Of a stretch of DNA of 64,000 bases, positions 43,690 through 55,036 are shown one piece after another. Every line of letters starts with the position of its first letter. Position 1 is the first letter of the stretch. The position numbers and the translations under genes are program-made. Source of the DNA: Macropodus opercularis (taxonomy: Eukaryota; Chordata; Actinopteri; Anabantiformes; Osphronemidae); the NCBI GenBank assembly GCA_030770545.1, contig CM061097.1:18494501-18558500 (forward strand), in the 5' to 3' direction. The notes beneath the pieces were generated by a model. The model made no database searches and was not told where the DNA came from. It saw only the letters and a list, made by a program, of their open reading frames with translations.

Positions 43690-44160
43690 TCATTTTCCAT
43701 CTTAGCTCAATGATGTAATCTTAAACCCAAGCAAGGAGGAGCTGCTTGTTATTGGTGACAAGTTCAGCTGTTCCAGACTGAATGTGGTGTTTTTGTTGTA
43801 AACCTGGATCTCACCCTAACAACTTGGGTTCCCTCTGTCTAGGCACCGCAGCAGTGGACGTCATCACACCAACCACTTCTCTAACGTTCATAACTTTCTC
43901 CCACAAGCTCTGTTAATATGAGAGGAGGGTGTGGAGTCGGATTGATGCTTAATCTGTGCATTAATACCCCCATTGCTTTGAGTCCACCTCAAACCACAGC
44001 TGCGATGTATGTGTTGCACTTTTGTCTATGTGCCTCTCAGCTATCTGCTCTCAGGTTAAAGCTGCAGTAACTGTCCAGGCACTAGAGTGATCTGGACACA
44101 GAGGATCCTCATCCAGGATCGTGTAGAGGAAAGACCATAAAAAATGAAATAAAAATAGAT
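43690..44160 (+). pseudogene. Possible LINE reverse-transcriptase remnant
   Basis: The first part reads LNDVILNPSKEELLVIGD in one frame, resembling the L-N-x-x-K-T/E-E segment C-terminal to the RT palm in L2-type LINEs. Stops follow. Weak, and on the opposite strand to the neighbouring LINE tail. Confidence 0.3.
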
Positions 44161-44536
44161 TCAATTTTCAATTCAATTCATTTCAACTTTATTTATATAG
44201 CGCCAATTCACAACAAGAACACGACAACAAAACAAGCAGCAACAGAACACAGGCAGGATGGTTGGACCAGCAACTGAACACTGGAGACACACGGCTCTGA
44301 GTCTGACGATACCTGGAGATGAGAATAGAGAGAGAGACAGAAAGAGAGAAGCACAATTACAACAGAAAGGAGACAAAGTCACGTGTGGACATGGAGGCAA
44401 GTTAGTGGATACAAGAAATCGAAAAGTAGAGGAGCTCAGTGAATGAAGGACGTCCCCCAGCATCTACGTCTATAGCAGCTTAACTAAGAGATGGTTCAGA
44501 GTGACCAGAACCATCTTTAACTATATGCTTTGTCAT
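44161..44536 (-). mobile_element. L2-like LINE 3' end, antisense
   Basis: The reverse complement of the 10.8-11.4 kb element. It begins with the tail (TTTATTTATATAGCGCCAAT, with ATTGA-type repeats outside) and runs to GACAAAGCATATAG on the minus strand. It abuts the macrosatellite, whose first unit starts at 44537, so the insertion or a recombination edge coincides with the array edge. Confidence 0.7.
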
Positions 44537-47500
44537 CACAGAGAGGAGACTTGTTGGCTTTCGCCTCAACAATGAGTTAGTGTTACAGGTTCAGAGGTTC
44601 ATCATAAAATACTGTGATGTAAATGCAGTTTGTATGTGATATACAAGATGGTTCATAACACTGTACTCACTGTGAACGGAGCATCCGCTGTCCGCCTCCT
44701 GTCCCGAACATCAGGCGGGAATCCAGTCCTCCTTTTTCTGTTTAGAGGAAGCTTTCCCTTGTGTCGGCTGTAACCCTCAGTCTGGACTCAGGCGTCAGTC
44801 GGCAGACTGTCCGTCCCACTTCTGACAACAAGATGTCGTGGAAAAACCTTCTTCAAATGCTGGAACATACTGAGAAAACTAGAGGAGCATGTTGGTGTAA
44901 TGAACCAGCTCAATGTTTAGTACGTGCTGGCATGAGGAAGACATCCTACAGCGAACCACTGTCTTCTGATGGATGTTAACACCAGAGCTTCTTATATATT
45001 GTAACACAATGGTTTAGCCACCCCTCGCATGCTACCTGCTGTCTAAACGCATGTTCCATTTGGCCAACAGACCAACCTGGTAAAGCTTCTAACTTCCCCA
45101 TTTTGTTCCCTGTGGTTGTGTAGATTCACTTGGGCCGGTGCTTAAACTTTCAATGGGCTTATCATTCACACAGGGGTTTTCACTCACACTGATCTTCCCA
45201 TCTCATCGTATGGTTGGACCTTATCACACATACTCTAACTTTGGGAGACTCTCTTCAGCCAGGTAGTTTGTATGACACATTGGTTCAGAGCAACGTACCC
45301 TGTAGTGTGCTTATCAGCAATGCACACGGGACACTGAAGGAGTCATCGCAAAGCTTATGATGTTATTATATCAGTCATACGCCCATTTTATTCAGATGGG
45401 ACATCCCTAGATGTATGAATAATCTAAAAATTGAAATGTACTCAAATAAAACTAAATACAAGCTAGGTTTACCACAAAGTGACACAAATGAAGACAAAAA
45501 AATCTGCTTTAAAACATAGGCCACAGTGTTGCTGAACTTTTTCTTACACATGTGTTTGATTCTCTTTAAACCCATGAATGACTTACACAAGGTAAGACTT
45601 CAGTATTCGTAATATTCTAGATGTAACTTCACTGTAACACTGACCACTAAAGAAATCACAGAACGCGTCAGGTGACTAAACCATTTCACAGATCTACACA
45701 CACATTCTTCACCTACACATAGTTGCTTCAGATCACTGGACTCACTCTGAATGGAGCGTCCGCTGTCTGCCTCCTGTCCCGGATGTCAGGCGGGAATCCA
45801 GTCCTGTTTCTGTGGAGCAGGTGGAACTTCTCCATGGTGTCGGCTGTAAACATCAGTCTGGACTCAGGCGCCGGTCAGCAGACTGTCCATCACGCTTTTA
45901 TACTAAAAAAATAAAACCAATACAAATCAAATTAATTAAAATACAAGCTAAGTTTAACACAAAGTTATGTGTAAGAAGACAAAGAAGTTTTAAAGATGTG
46001 CCCAAATCAATGCTTTGCCCCAACCTACAGGAAACTCCTGTAATTTGTTAATACCCAAAGCATCTATTCCATACAGCTGCACTTTCAGTCTATAACCTGT
46101 TAACTAATGATCAGTAGCCTGAGCATCACAGAGAGGAGACTTGTTGGCTCTCGCCTCAACAATGAGTTAGTGTTATAGGTTCAGAGGTTCATCGTAAAAT
46201 ATTGTGATGTAAATGCAGTTTTTATGTGATATACGAGATGGTTCATAACACTGTACTCACTGTGAACGGAGCATCCGCTGTCCGCCTCCTGTCCCGAACA
46301 TCAGGCGGGAATCCAGTCCTCCTTTTTCTGTTTAGAGGAACCTTTCCCTTGTGTCGGCTGTAACCCTCAGTCTGGACTCTGGCGTCAGTCGGCAGACTGT
46401 CCGTCCCACTTCTGACACCAAGATGTCGTGGAAAAACCTTCTTCAAATGCTGGAACATACTGAGAAAACTAGAGGAGCATGTTGGTGTAATGAACCAGCT
46501 CAATGTTTAGTACGTGCTGGCATGAGGAAGACATCCTACAGCGAACCACTGTCTTCTGATGGATGTTAACACCAGAGCTTCTTATATATTGTAACACAAT
46601 GGTTTAGCCACCCCTCGCATGCTACCTGCTGTCTAAACGCATGTTCCATTTGGCCAACAGACCAACCTGGTAAAGCTTCTAACTTCCCCATTTTGTTCCC
46701 TGTGGTTGTGTAGATTCACTTGGGCCGGTGCTTAAACTTTCAATGGGCTTATCATTCACACAGGGGTTTTCACTCACACTGATCTTCCCATCTCATCGTA
46801 TGGTTGGACCTTATCACACATACTCTAACTTTGGGTGACTCTCTTCAGCCAGGTAGTTTGTATGACACATTGGTTCAGAGCAACGTACCCTGTAGTGTGC
46901 TTATCAGCAATGCACACGGGACACTGAAGGAGTCATCGCAAAGCTTATGATGTTATTATATCAGTCATACGCCCATTTTATTCAGATGGGACATCCCTAG
47001 ATGTATGAATAATCTAAAAATTGAAATGTACTCAAATAAAACTAAATACAAGCTAGGTTTACCACAAAGTGACACAAATGAAGACAAAAAAATCTGCTTT
47101 AAAACATAGGCCACAGTGTTGCTGAACTTTTTCTTACACATGTGTTTGATTCTCTTTAAACCCATGAATGACTTACACAAGGTAAGACTTCAGTATTCGT
47201 AATATTCTAGATGTAACTTCACTGTAACACTGACCACTAAAGAAATCACAGAACGCGTCAGGTGACTAAACCATTTCACAGATCTACACACACATTCTTC
47301 ACCTACACATAGTTGCTTCAGATCACTGGACTCACTCTGAATGGAGCGTCCGCTGTCTGCCTCCTGTCCCGGATGTCAGGCGGGAATCCAGTCCTGTTTC
47401 TGTGGAGCAGGTGGAACTTCTCCATGGTGTCGGCTGTAAACATCAGTCTGGACTCAGGCGCCGGTCAGCAGACTGTCCATCACGCTTTTATACTAAAAAA

Positions 47501-50500
47501 ATAAAACCAATACAAATCAAATTAATTAAAATACAAGCTAAGTTTAACACAAAGTTATGTGTAAGAAGACAAAGAAGTTTTAAAGATGTGCCCAAATCAA
47601 TGCTTTGCCCCAACCTACAGGAAACTCCTGTAATTTGTTAATACCCAAAGCATCTATTCCATACAGCTGCACTTTCAGTCTATAACCTGTTAACTAATGA
47701 TCAGTAGCCTGAGCATCACAGAGAGGAGACTTGTTGGCTCTCGCCTCAACAATGAGTTAGTGTTATAGGTTCAGAGGTTCATCGTAAAATATTGTGATGT
47801 AAATGCAGTTTTTATGTGATATACGAGATGGTTCATAACACTGTACTCACTGTGAACGGAGCATCCGCTGTCCGCCTCCTGTCCCGAACATCAGGCGGGA
47901 ATCCAGTCCTCCTTTTTCTGTTTAGAGGAACCTTTCCCTTGTGTCGGCTGTAACCCTCAGTCTGGACTCTGGCGTCAGTCGGCAGACTGTCCGTCCCACT
48001 TCTGACACCAAGATGTCGTGGAAAAACCTTCTTCAAATGCTGGAACATACTGAGAAAACTAGAGGAGCATGTTGGTGTAATGAACCAGCTCAATGTTTAG
48101 TACGTGCTGGCATGAGGAAGACATCCTACAGCGAACCACTGTCTTCTGATGGATGTTAACACCAGAGCTTCTTATATATTGTAACACAATGGTTTAGCCA
48201 CCCCTCGCATGCTACCTGCTGTCTAAACGCATGTTCCATTTGGCCAACAGACCAACCTGGTAAAGCTTCTAACTTCCCCATTTTGTTCCCTGTGGTTGTG
48301 TAGATTCACTTGGGCCGGTGCTTAAACTTTCAATGGGCTTATCATTCACACAGGGGTTTTCACTCACACTGATCTTCCCATCTCATCGTATGGTTGGACC
48401 TTATCACACATACTCTAACTTTGGGTGACTCTCTTCAGCCAGGTAGTTTGTATGACACATTGGTTCAGAGCAACGTACCCTGTAGTGTGCTTATCAGCAA
48501 TGCACACGGGACACTGAAGGAGTCATCGCAAAGCTTATGATGTTATTATATCAGTCATACGCCCATTTTATTCAGATGGGACATCCCTAGATGTATGAAT
48601 AATCTAAAAATTGAAATGTACTCAAATAAAACTAAATACAAGCTAGGTTTACCACAAAGTGACACAAATGAAGACAAAAAAATCTGCTTTAAAACATAGG
48701 CCACAGTGTTGCTGAACTTTTTCTTACACATGTGTTTGATTCTCTTTAAACCCATGAATGACTTACACAAGGTAAGACTTCAGTATTCGTAATATTCTAG
48801 ATGTAACTTCACTGTAACACTGACCACTAAAGAAATCACAGAACGCGTCAGGTGACTAAACCATTTCACAGATCTACACACACATTCTTCACCTACACAT
48901 AGTTGCTTCAGATCACTGGACTCACTCTGAATGGAGCGTCCGCTGTCTGCCTCCTGTCCCGGATGTCAGGCGGGAATCCAGTCCTGTTTCTGTGGAGCAG
49001 GTGGAACTTCTCCATGGTGTCGGCTGTAAACATCAGTCTGGACTCAGGCGCCGGTCAGCAGACTGTCCATCACGCTTTTATACTAAAAAAATAAAACCAA
49101 TACAAATCAAATTAATTAAAATACAAGCTAAGTTTAACACAAAGTTATATGTAAGAAGACACACAAGTTTTAAAGATGTGCCCAAATCAATGCTTTGCCC
49201 CAACCTACAGGGAACTCCTGTAATTTGTTAATACCCAAAGCATCTATTCCATACAGCTGCACTTTCAGTCTATAACCTGTTAACTAATGATCAGTAGCCT
49301 GAGCATCACAGAGAGGAGACTTGTTGGCTCTCGCCTCAACAATGAGTTAGTGTTATAGGTTCAGAGGTTCATCGTAAAATACTGTGATGTAAATGCAGTT
49401 TTTATGTGATATACGAGATGGTTCATAACACTGTACTCACTGTGAACGGAGCATCCGCTGTCCGCCTCCTGTCCCGAACATCAGGTGGGAATCCAGTCCT
49501 CCTTTTTCTGTTTAGAGGAACCTTTCCCTTGTGTCGGCTGTAACCCTCAGTCTGGACTCTGGCGTCAGTCGGCAGACTGTCCGTCCCACTTCTGACACCA
49601 AGATGTCGTGGAAAAACCTTCTTCAAATGCTGGAACATACTGAGAAAACTAGAGGAGCATGTTGGTGTAACGAACCAGCTCAATGTTTAGTACGTGCTGG
49701 CATGAGGAAGACATCCTACAGCGAACCACTGTCTTCTGATGGATGTTAACACCAGAGCTTCTTATATATTGTAACAAATGGTTTAGCCACCCCTCGCATG
49801 CTACCTGCTGTCTAAACGCATGTTCCATTTGGCCAACAGACCAACCTGGTAAAGCTTCTAACTTCCCCATTTTGTTCCCTGTGGTTGTGTAGATTCACTT
49901 GGGCCGGTGCTTAAACTTTCAATGGGCTTATCATTCACACAGGGGTTTTCACTCACACTGATCTTCCCATCTCATCGTATGGTTGGACCTTATCACACAT
50001 ACTCTAACTTTGGGTGACTCTCTTCAGCCAGGTAGTTTGTATGACACATTGGTTCAGAGCAACGTACCCTGTGTGTGCTTATCAGCAATGCACACGGGAC
50101 ACTGAAGGAGTCATCGCAAAGCTTATGATGTTATTACATCAGTCATACGCCCATTTTATTCAGATGGGACATCCCTAGATGTATGAATAATCTAAAACAT
50201 AAAATCAACTCAATCAAAACTAAATACAAGCAAGGTTTACCACAAAGTGACTCAAATGAAGACAAACTAAAATACAGTTTTAAAACATAGGCCACAATGT
50301 TGCTGAACATTTTCTTACACATGTGGTTGATTCTCTTTAAACTCATGAATGACTTACACAAGGTAAGACTTCAGTATTCGTAATATTCTAGATGTAACTT
50401 CACTGTAACACTGACCACTAAAGAAATTACAGAACGCGTCAGGTGACTAAACCAACTAAACCGCCGGTCAGCAGACTGTCCATCACGCTTTTATACTAAA

Positions 50501-50897
50501 AAAAATAAAACCAATATAAATCAAATTAATTAAAATACAAGCTAAGTTTAACACAAAGTCACGTGTAAGCAGACACAGAAGTTTTAAAGCTATGCCCAAA
50601 TCAATGCTTTGCCCCAACCTACAGGGAACTCCTGTAATCTGTTAATACCCAAAGCATCTATTTCATACAGCTGCACTTTCAGTCTAAAACCTGTTAACTA
50701 ATGATCAGTAGCCTGAGCATCACAGAGAGGAGACTTGTTGGCTCTCGCCTCAACAATGAGTTAGTGTTACAGGTTCAGAGGTTCATCATAAAATGCTGTG
50801 ATGTAAATGCAGTTTTTATGTGATATACGAGATGGTTCATAACACTGTACTCACTGTGAACGGAGCATCCGCTGTCCGCCTCCTGTCCCGAACATCA
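44537..50897. repeat. 1590-bp macrosatellite, array 2
   Basis: Units start at 44537, 46127, 47717 and 49307 (exact 1590-bp steps), then 50721 (shortened by loss of most of sub-repeat A near 50455), and stop inside sub-repeat B at 50897. The middle units look nearly or completely identical by eye. Each unit contains two diverged internal sub-repeats about 535 bp apart: A (for example 45750-45900) and B (for example 46270-46410). Both contain GGGAATCCAGTCCT, GTCTGGACTC and AGCAGACTGTCC-like phrases. On the minus strand both sub-repeats end in a good splice donor (TTCAGA|GTGAGT in A, TTCACA|GTGAGT in B), which hints that they descend from an exon. Confidence 0.95.
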
Positions 50898-50905
50898 GTT
50901 ATAAC

Positions 50906-51560
50906 TTCATTGCAGTCAGTAACAGTTAGTACAAAGTCAGAGAAAAGCAAGCGTTCTTCATTGCAGTCAGCGATAGTTAGTACAAAGTCAGAGAAAAGGA
51001 AGCGTTCTTCATTGCAGTCAGCGATAGTTAGTACAAAGTCAGAGAAAAGCAAACGTTCTTCATTGCAGTCAGCGATAGTTAGTACAAAGTCAGAGAAAAG
51101 CAAGCGTTCTTCATTGCAATCAGCGATAGTTAGTACAAAGTCAGAGAAAAGCAAACGTTCTTTATTGCAGTCAGCGATAGTTAGTACAAAGTGAGAGAAA
51201 AGCAAGCGTTCTTCATTGCAGTCAGCGATAGTTAGTACAAAGTCAGAGAAAAGCAAACGTTCTTCATTGCAGTCAGCGAAAGTTAGTACAAAGTTAGAGA
51301 AAAGCAAGCGTTCTTCATTGCAGTCAGCGATAGTTAGTACAAAGTCAGAGAAAAGCAAACGCTCTTCATTGCAGTCAGCGATAGTTAGTACAAAGTCAGA
51401 GAAAAGCAAACGTTCTTCATTGCAGTCAGCGATAGTTAGTACAAAGTCACAGAAAAGCAAACGTTCTTCATTGCAGTCAGTAACAGTTAGTACAAAGTCA
51501 GAGAAAAGCAAGCGTTCTTCATTGCAGTCAGCGATAGTTAGTACAAAGTCAGAGAAAAGA
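50906..51560. repeat. 51-bp satellite, short array (about 13 units)
   Basis: Same unit and same left junction (CATCAG then TTATAACTTCATTGCAGTC) as the large array at 20806. All units appear to be the 51-bp form, so the minus strand is open from 51631 down to 50837, including flanking sequence. The right end is cut into the flank at AGAGAAAAGACTAATACTGC, losing about 150 bp that the other loci keep. Confidence 0.95.
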
Positions 51561-51611
51561 CTAATACTGCTGTTATGACAAATACACCCAAAATAGAAAT
51601 ACATGTCTTGA
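51561..51611. repeat. Truncated right flank of short satellite
   Basis: Corresponds to the last part of 28702-28884 only. Confidence 0.7.
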
Positions 51612-52026
51612 TCACTGGAAAACCTTAGCAACAGCTAAAGGGGTAACAGGAATATAAATGGAATATTTGAACTGAGTTCTACAACACACAGGGTATTTCT
51701 CACACTGCTCAGTGGTTGTGTCAGTACCTACTTCTGCCGGATCAAACCCTGATGCCGATTCACAGCAGCTGTCCCTCCTCTGTCCTCTGTGCTGGTGCAG
51801 TGGCAGACAGCTTGTTGGGACGTCACCGGAGCAACTGGTCTTCGTGGTGTCGCGGGGAGTTACGTTAGCACCGTTAGGTTTCCCTCCCCTTGTCACCAGA
51901 GACACTGTTGCACTGTACAGATGTGTAGTGATGAAGTCCTTCGTGGTGACTCGACGGTGCAGTGGAGATTCACTCATTCACTCTCTCCCACTGTGCTGGT
52001 CAACGCTGCCTCTCGTAGGTCAAGAA
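51612..52026 (-). pseudogene. Env-leader-like retroviral remnant, antisense (copy at 52 kb)
   Basis: The longest open version of this remnant, 121 minus-strand codons (51612-51977). The frame extends further upstream than in the 29 kb copy because one short segment differs near 51975. Otherwise it is as at 28885-29298. Homology to 7285-7700 identifies it as retroviral. It has no pol, LTR or transmembrane-subunit neighbour. Confidence 0.5.
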
Positions 52027-52112
52027 TGTAACTCTTGGTCCTTTCAGTCCTGCTGATTAAACAGAACAGGAATAGGCATATTTACAAATGTGTCCACAAA
52101 GAAACATGCTAC
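52027..52112. other. Spacer
   Basis: Shared with 29299-29360 and 17346-17410. Non-coding. Confidence 0.5.
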
Positions 52113-52210
52113 AAGCTACACACACATTCTTCACCTACACATAGTTGCTTCAGAACACTGGACTCACTCTGAATGGAGCGTCCGCTGTCTGTCTTCTGTC
52201 CCGGATGTCG
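52113..52210. repeat. Isolated piece of macrosatellite sub-repeat A
   Basis: Matches the macrosatellite at about 18590-18690 and 45690-45790 (CACATAGTTGCTTCAGAACA, CGTCCGCTGTCTG). It then departs into unrelated sequence that continues without a break to the 29 kb block R homologue at 52268. Because it is single copy and joined to ordinary sequence, it may be closest to the ancestral source of sub-repeat A. Confidence 0.6.
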
Positions 52211-52232
52211 AGCCGATGCTAAAGTCAGACAT
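52168..52232 (-). other. Candidate coding exon on minus strand
   Basis: An ATG at 52232 opens 21 complete codons (MSDFSIGSTSGTEDRQRTLH...) ending at a strong donor, TTCAGA|GTGAGTCC. The macrosatellite sub-repeat A carries the same end of this frame (SGTGGRQRTLHS-like) and the same donor. It lies downstream of the minus-strand exon of the divergent promoter. Upstream acceptor signals are weak (52332), so the gene model is speculative. Confidence 0.25.
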
Positions 52233-52591
52233 GCTGGGAAAAACGCTACAAGTGGCCGCGTACAGGGCAGACGCTGCCCCCTCGTGGACAAATACAGGAA
52301 TGATCCTCCATGACAGTTTTCTAGTGTGACCCCTGACTTTTCGTTTTCGTTTCAATAAGGTGAACACTCTAATGTTTTAATAGAGTACGTCAATAAGAAC
52401 ACATGGAAAACGATAGCAAACACTGACATGATAAGTAGTTTTTCAGGTGAAATAAAAAACCAATAGTAACCAAATCACAATAGTAACAAAAACGTCACAA
52501 TACACACAATAAGTAGTTCAAGACATTTCCCAACTGATCAGAAAGCATAGCACAAATAACATACAAACATTTTATCTCAGCTGTAAATTGT
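52233..52591. other. Block R, left non-coding part (copy at 52 kb)
   Basis: From 52268 it matches 29365-29680. No gene recognised. Confidence 0.5.
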
Positions 52592-52596
52592 CTTAC

Positions 52597-52791
52597 CTCT
52601 GCTTCTCTGTCTTCGTGGAAACGATATGACTGGTACCAGGTTCGTCTGTTTAGCCGACACCACAGTTACGTGACGTCACCAACCGCCGATCTAGCAGTTG
52701 ATATTCTGAGCCAATCAGATCCAAACTCCCGCGTAACCATGACGACCAAGGCGCAGAGGTACTTGGGAAAAACACTTTGCATTGATAACAT
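52597..52791 (-). other. Candidate minus-strand first exon of divergent promoter (copy at 52 kb)
   Basis: Donor CAGAG|GTAAGA preserved at 52597. Substitutions relative to the 29 kb copy lie inside the exon, not at the splice site. Confidence 0.35.
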
Positions 52792-52804
52792 CCAATATGG
52801 CGGC
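52671..52804. promoter_or_regulatory. Divergent housekeeping-type promoter (copy at 52 kb)
   Basis: TGACGTCA at 52671-52678, CCAAT at 52711-52715 and ATGGCGGCG at 52796-52804, in the same order and spacing as at 29760-29893. Confidence 0.55.
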
Positions 52805-52890
52805 GTCCGGCACTAGCACACGCGCTACACTTGTAAAATGTTAAGCTATAGCAACCGACAGAGAAGGAGTAAAAGCTGAAAGCTGGGCAG
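52796..52890 (+). other. Candidate plus-strand first exon (copy at 52 kb)
   Basis: Ends GGGCAG|GTAGGT, as in the 29 kb copy. Confidence 0.4.
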
Positions 52891-53311
52891 GTAGGTGGCC
52901 TCCTCAGTGAAATGTTTACTGTGTACAGTAGCGCTGCTAGATGGTTGAATACACAATAACTAAAGTTAAAGTAGCAATGTCGCTAACAAGCTAACCTAAG
53001 GCTAACTGATGACAATATTTACACAACCACTGTATAACAAGGTTTGAACCATTTTGTTAGCAGTGTTCAACTAGACTGTGTTTCAGTTGTACATGTTTCT
53101 TTCCACAGAAGTGTGGTAGATAATTAATAACGATTTATATGTTCAAAATTCAATTTTTAATTACTGTATTAAATGAACTGTATAATGTAAGACATTTATC
53201 GATACTGACTGTTGCTGATACTTACGACTTACTTACTTACAGCTTATTCATCTGTAGAGATGTGGTATCTTTCTGTTGTTAATGTGTTTTTGTTTTTCCC
53301 CTGAATCCCAG

Positions 53312-53388
53312 GTGACACACAAGCAGACTCCTGCAGTGGCAGTTGAGAGTGAGATGCCCCCTGCTTCCAGTAAGATGTTAATAATCAG
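53312..53388 (+). other. Exon-like cassette (copy at 53.3 kb)
   Basis: Acceptor CCTGAATCCCAG and donor AATAATCAG|GTAAAG. Intermediate in length between the 71-bp and 93-bp forms. Confidence 0.4.
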
Positions 53389-53780
53389 GTAAAGACGTAG
53401 GGCCATCACTGTGGTCACAAATCATGGTTGTTGCTCTGTACTGTGTGTAGTTTCATTATAATAATAGGAAGCTGAACACACTACTTATAGTGGCAGCACT
53501 TCAAAATGTCATCCGTTTTCACTGCAGCATGTTTGCGTCTCCACTACGTCACCAGGGCGTCTCTTCCTAAGTATTTTAATTTCTGCTGTGGGCAAAAAAA
53601 TGATCTTGGTGTTGGTCTCTGTTTAACCACCAGGTGTCGCAAAGTTTTTTACGTATCTCCACTTCACAGAGGCCTGTTACTGCAGGGGCTGATTATCAGA
53701 AACATACAAATGTTTTTATTATGTAGTATCTGATTTCTGTGAATGAATGGTTGTCTAACACGTAGGAAACCAAGACCTCC
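53389..53780. other. Intron-like stretch of block R (copy at 53 kb)
   Basis: Counterpart of 30480-30871. Nothing else recognised. Confidence 0.4.
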
Positions 53781-53855
53781 GGTTCCGTATGTAGTTTAGT
53801 GGTCTTAGTGGGTGACTTTAACTTCGCAACACAAGCAAGTTCGATCCCCACTCGT
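53781..53855 (+). repeat. tRNA-like sequence (copy at 53.8 kb)
   Basis: Counterpart of 30872-30946. A- and B-boxes are unchanged. Confidence 0.4.
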
Positions 53856-54792
53856 GTTTTATTTTATTTTTTTATAAAAAGCTCTGAATTTTAATCTGAA
53901 AAACTGCATTTTTGTCTTACAATTATTTTCCATTGACTCCAAAGTTATAATGGCCGTGTCTTTTGTTTGATGTTGAAATGCTTTAAAGACAGCAGGCGTC
54001 TCCCAAAATATCTACACACACACTGTGTCACGTCTGCTGTGATATTAATATCTCCACATATTTCTGTTACTGCGATGTAATTAATATATGATACTTTTCA
54101 CTTTTAAAGATGTGCTTATATCTATTTAGTTGTCAAAATTTCTACCGGTAAGTGAACTTCACCATATTGTTTTTCTCTTGTAGAGAATCAACGGCGCTTC
54201 ATATAGAAACAAAAACCATAAAACAGTGAGTTAAAACAGGGAACATTCGATCACATCGCTTCCTGCACTTTACAGCAGGTGTATTCATATGCTAACTCTT
54301 GTCTAGTGTGTCCCAACACCGTGTTTTGTCAAGGAGTGAATCGTCGGAGGTGTCTTTTAATTCATACATTATGTGTATTGGTCTCCGCTGGACTCATCAC
54401 GTGATCGCTCACGTCCTGTCAGCTTGCGGGCGCTGGTGGCAGCAGCTCACTTCAGTTCACAAAGTGCAGAAGACAAGGTAAACAAAACAGATATGTCAAG
54501 GATTATATCTTTCAAACACGCTATGTCTGTTATGAGTTGATTATAAGGAGATTTCAGAAATTAAAATGTCAAACAGGCAGAAACTCGGGTCGCCAAAACG
54601 GGACACAGGGTGGCTTCACAGGTGTTCTTGTGTGAATGTATGTAGCCGCCATAGAATGAGATTTTCTTGTATAACTTGCCATTTTAGTGAACCTTACTCA
54701 TTTATTGGGTTGTGAGTTTATATTATAACGTCTGATAACTACATAAATAAAGAATTCACAGAAATCCTCGGTACAGTACTGTGTCGTTGTAG
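53856..54792. other. Non-coding part of block R (copy at 54 kb)
   Basis: Counterpart of 30947-31906, with a short deletion near 54605. No gene recognised. Confidence 0.4.
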
Positions 54793-55001
54793 GACTAGCC
54801 ATGACCGGCTATGAGTGTCAGCCCATCGCCACCTACAGGTCATTTACACGTAACACACGCTGTGCCTCGGCAAAAATGCAGTGGAAACGTGGCAGAAATG
54901 ACAAACCAACGCGGTGGAACACGACACTTAACGGCTACCACTGTATTTCGTACAGATTTGAGTTAGGGTTTTGTGTGGAACTGTGTTTAACTTGTGGTTG
55001 A
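54793..55001 (+). other. Candidate exon with conserved short frame (copy at 54.8 kb)
   Basis: Follows GTCGTTGTAG. An ATG at 54801 opens 66 codons, the first 39 the same as at 31915, then different because of the small indel. Confidence 0.25.
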
Positions 55002-55036
55002 AGTCGTGGTTAACCTGATGAACATGTTGGTTCTCT

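Noticed and set aside
44258..44446. A 62-codon plus-strand gene
   Set aside because: It lies wholly inside an antisense LINE 3' UTR.
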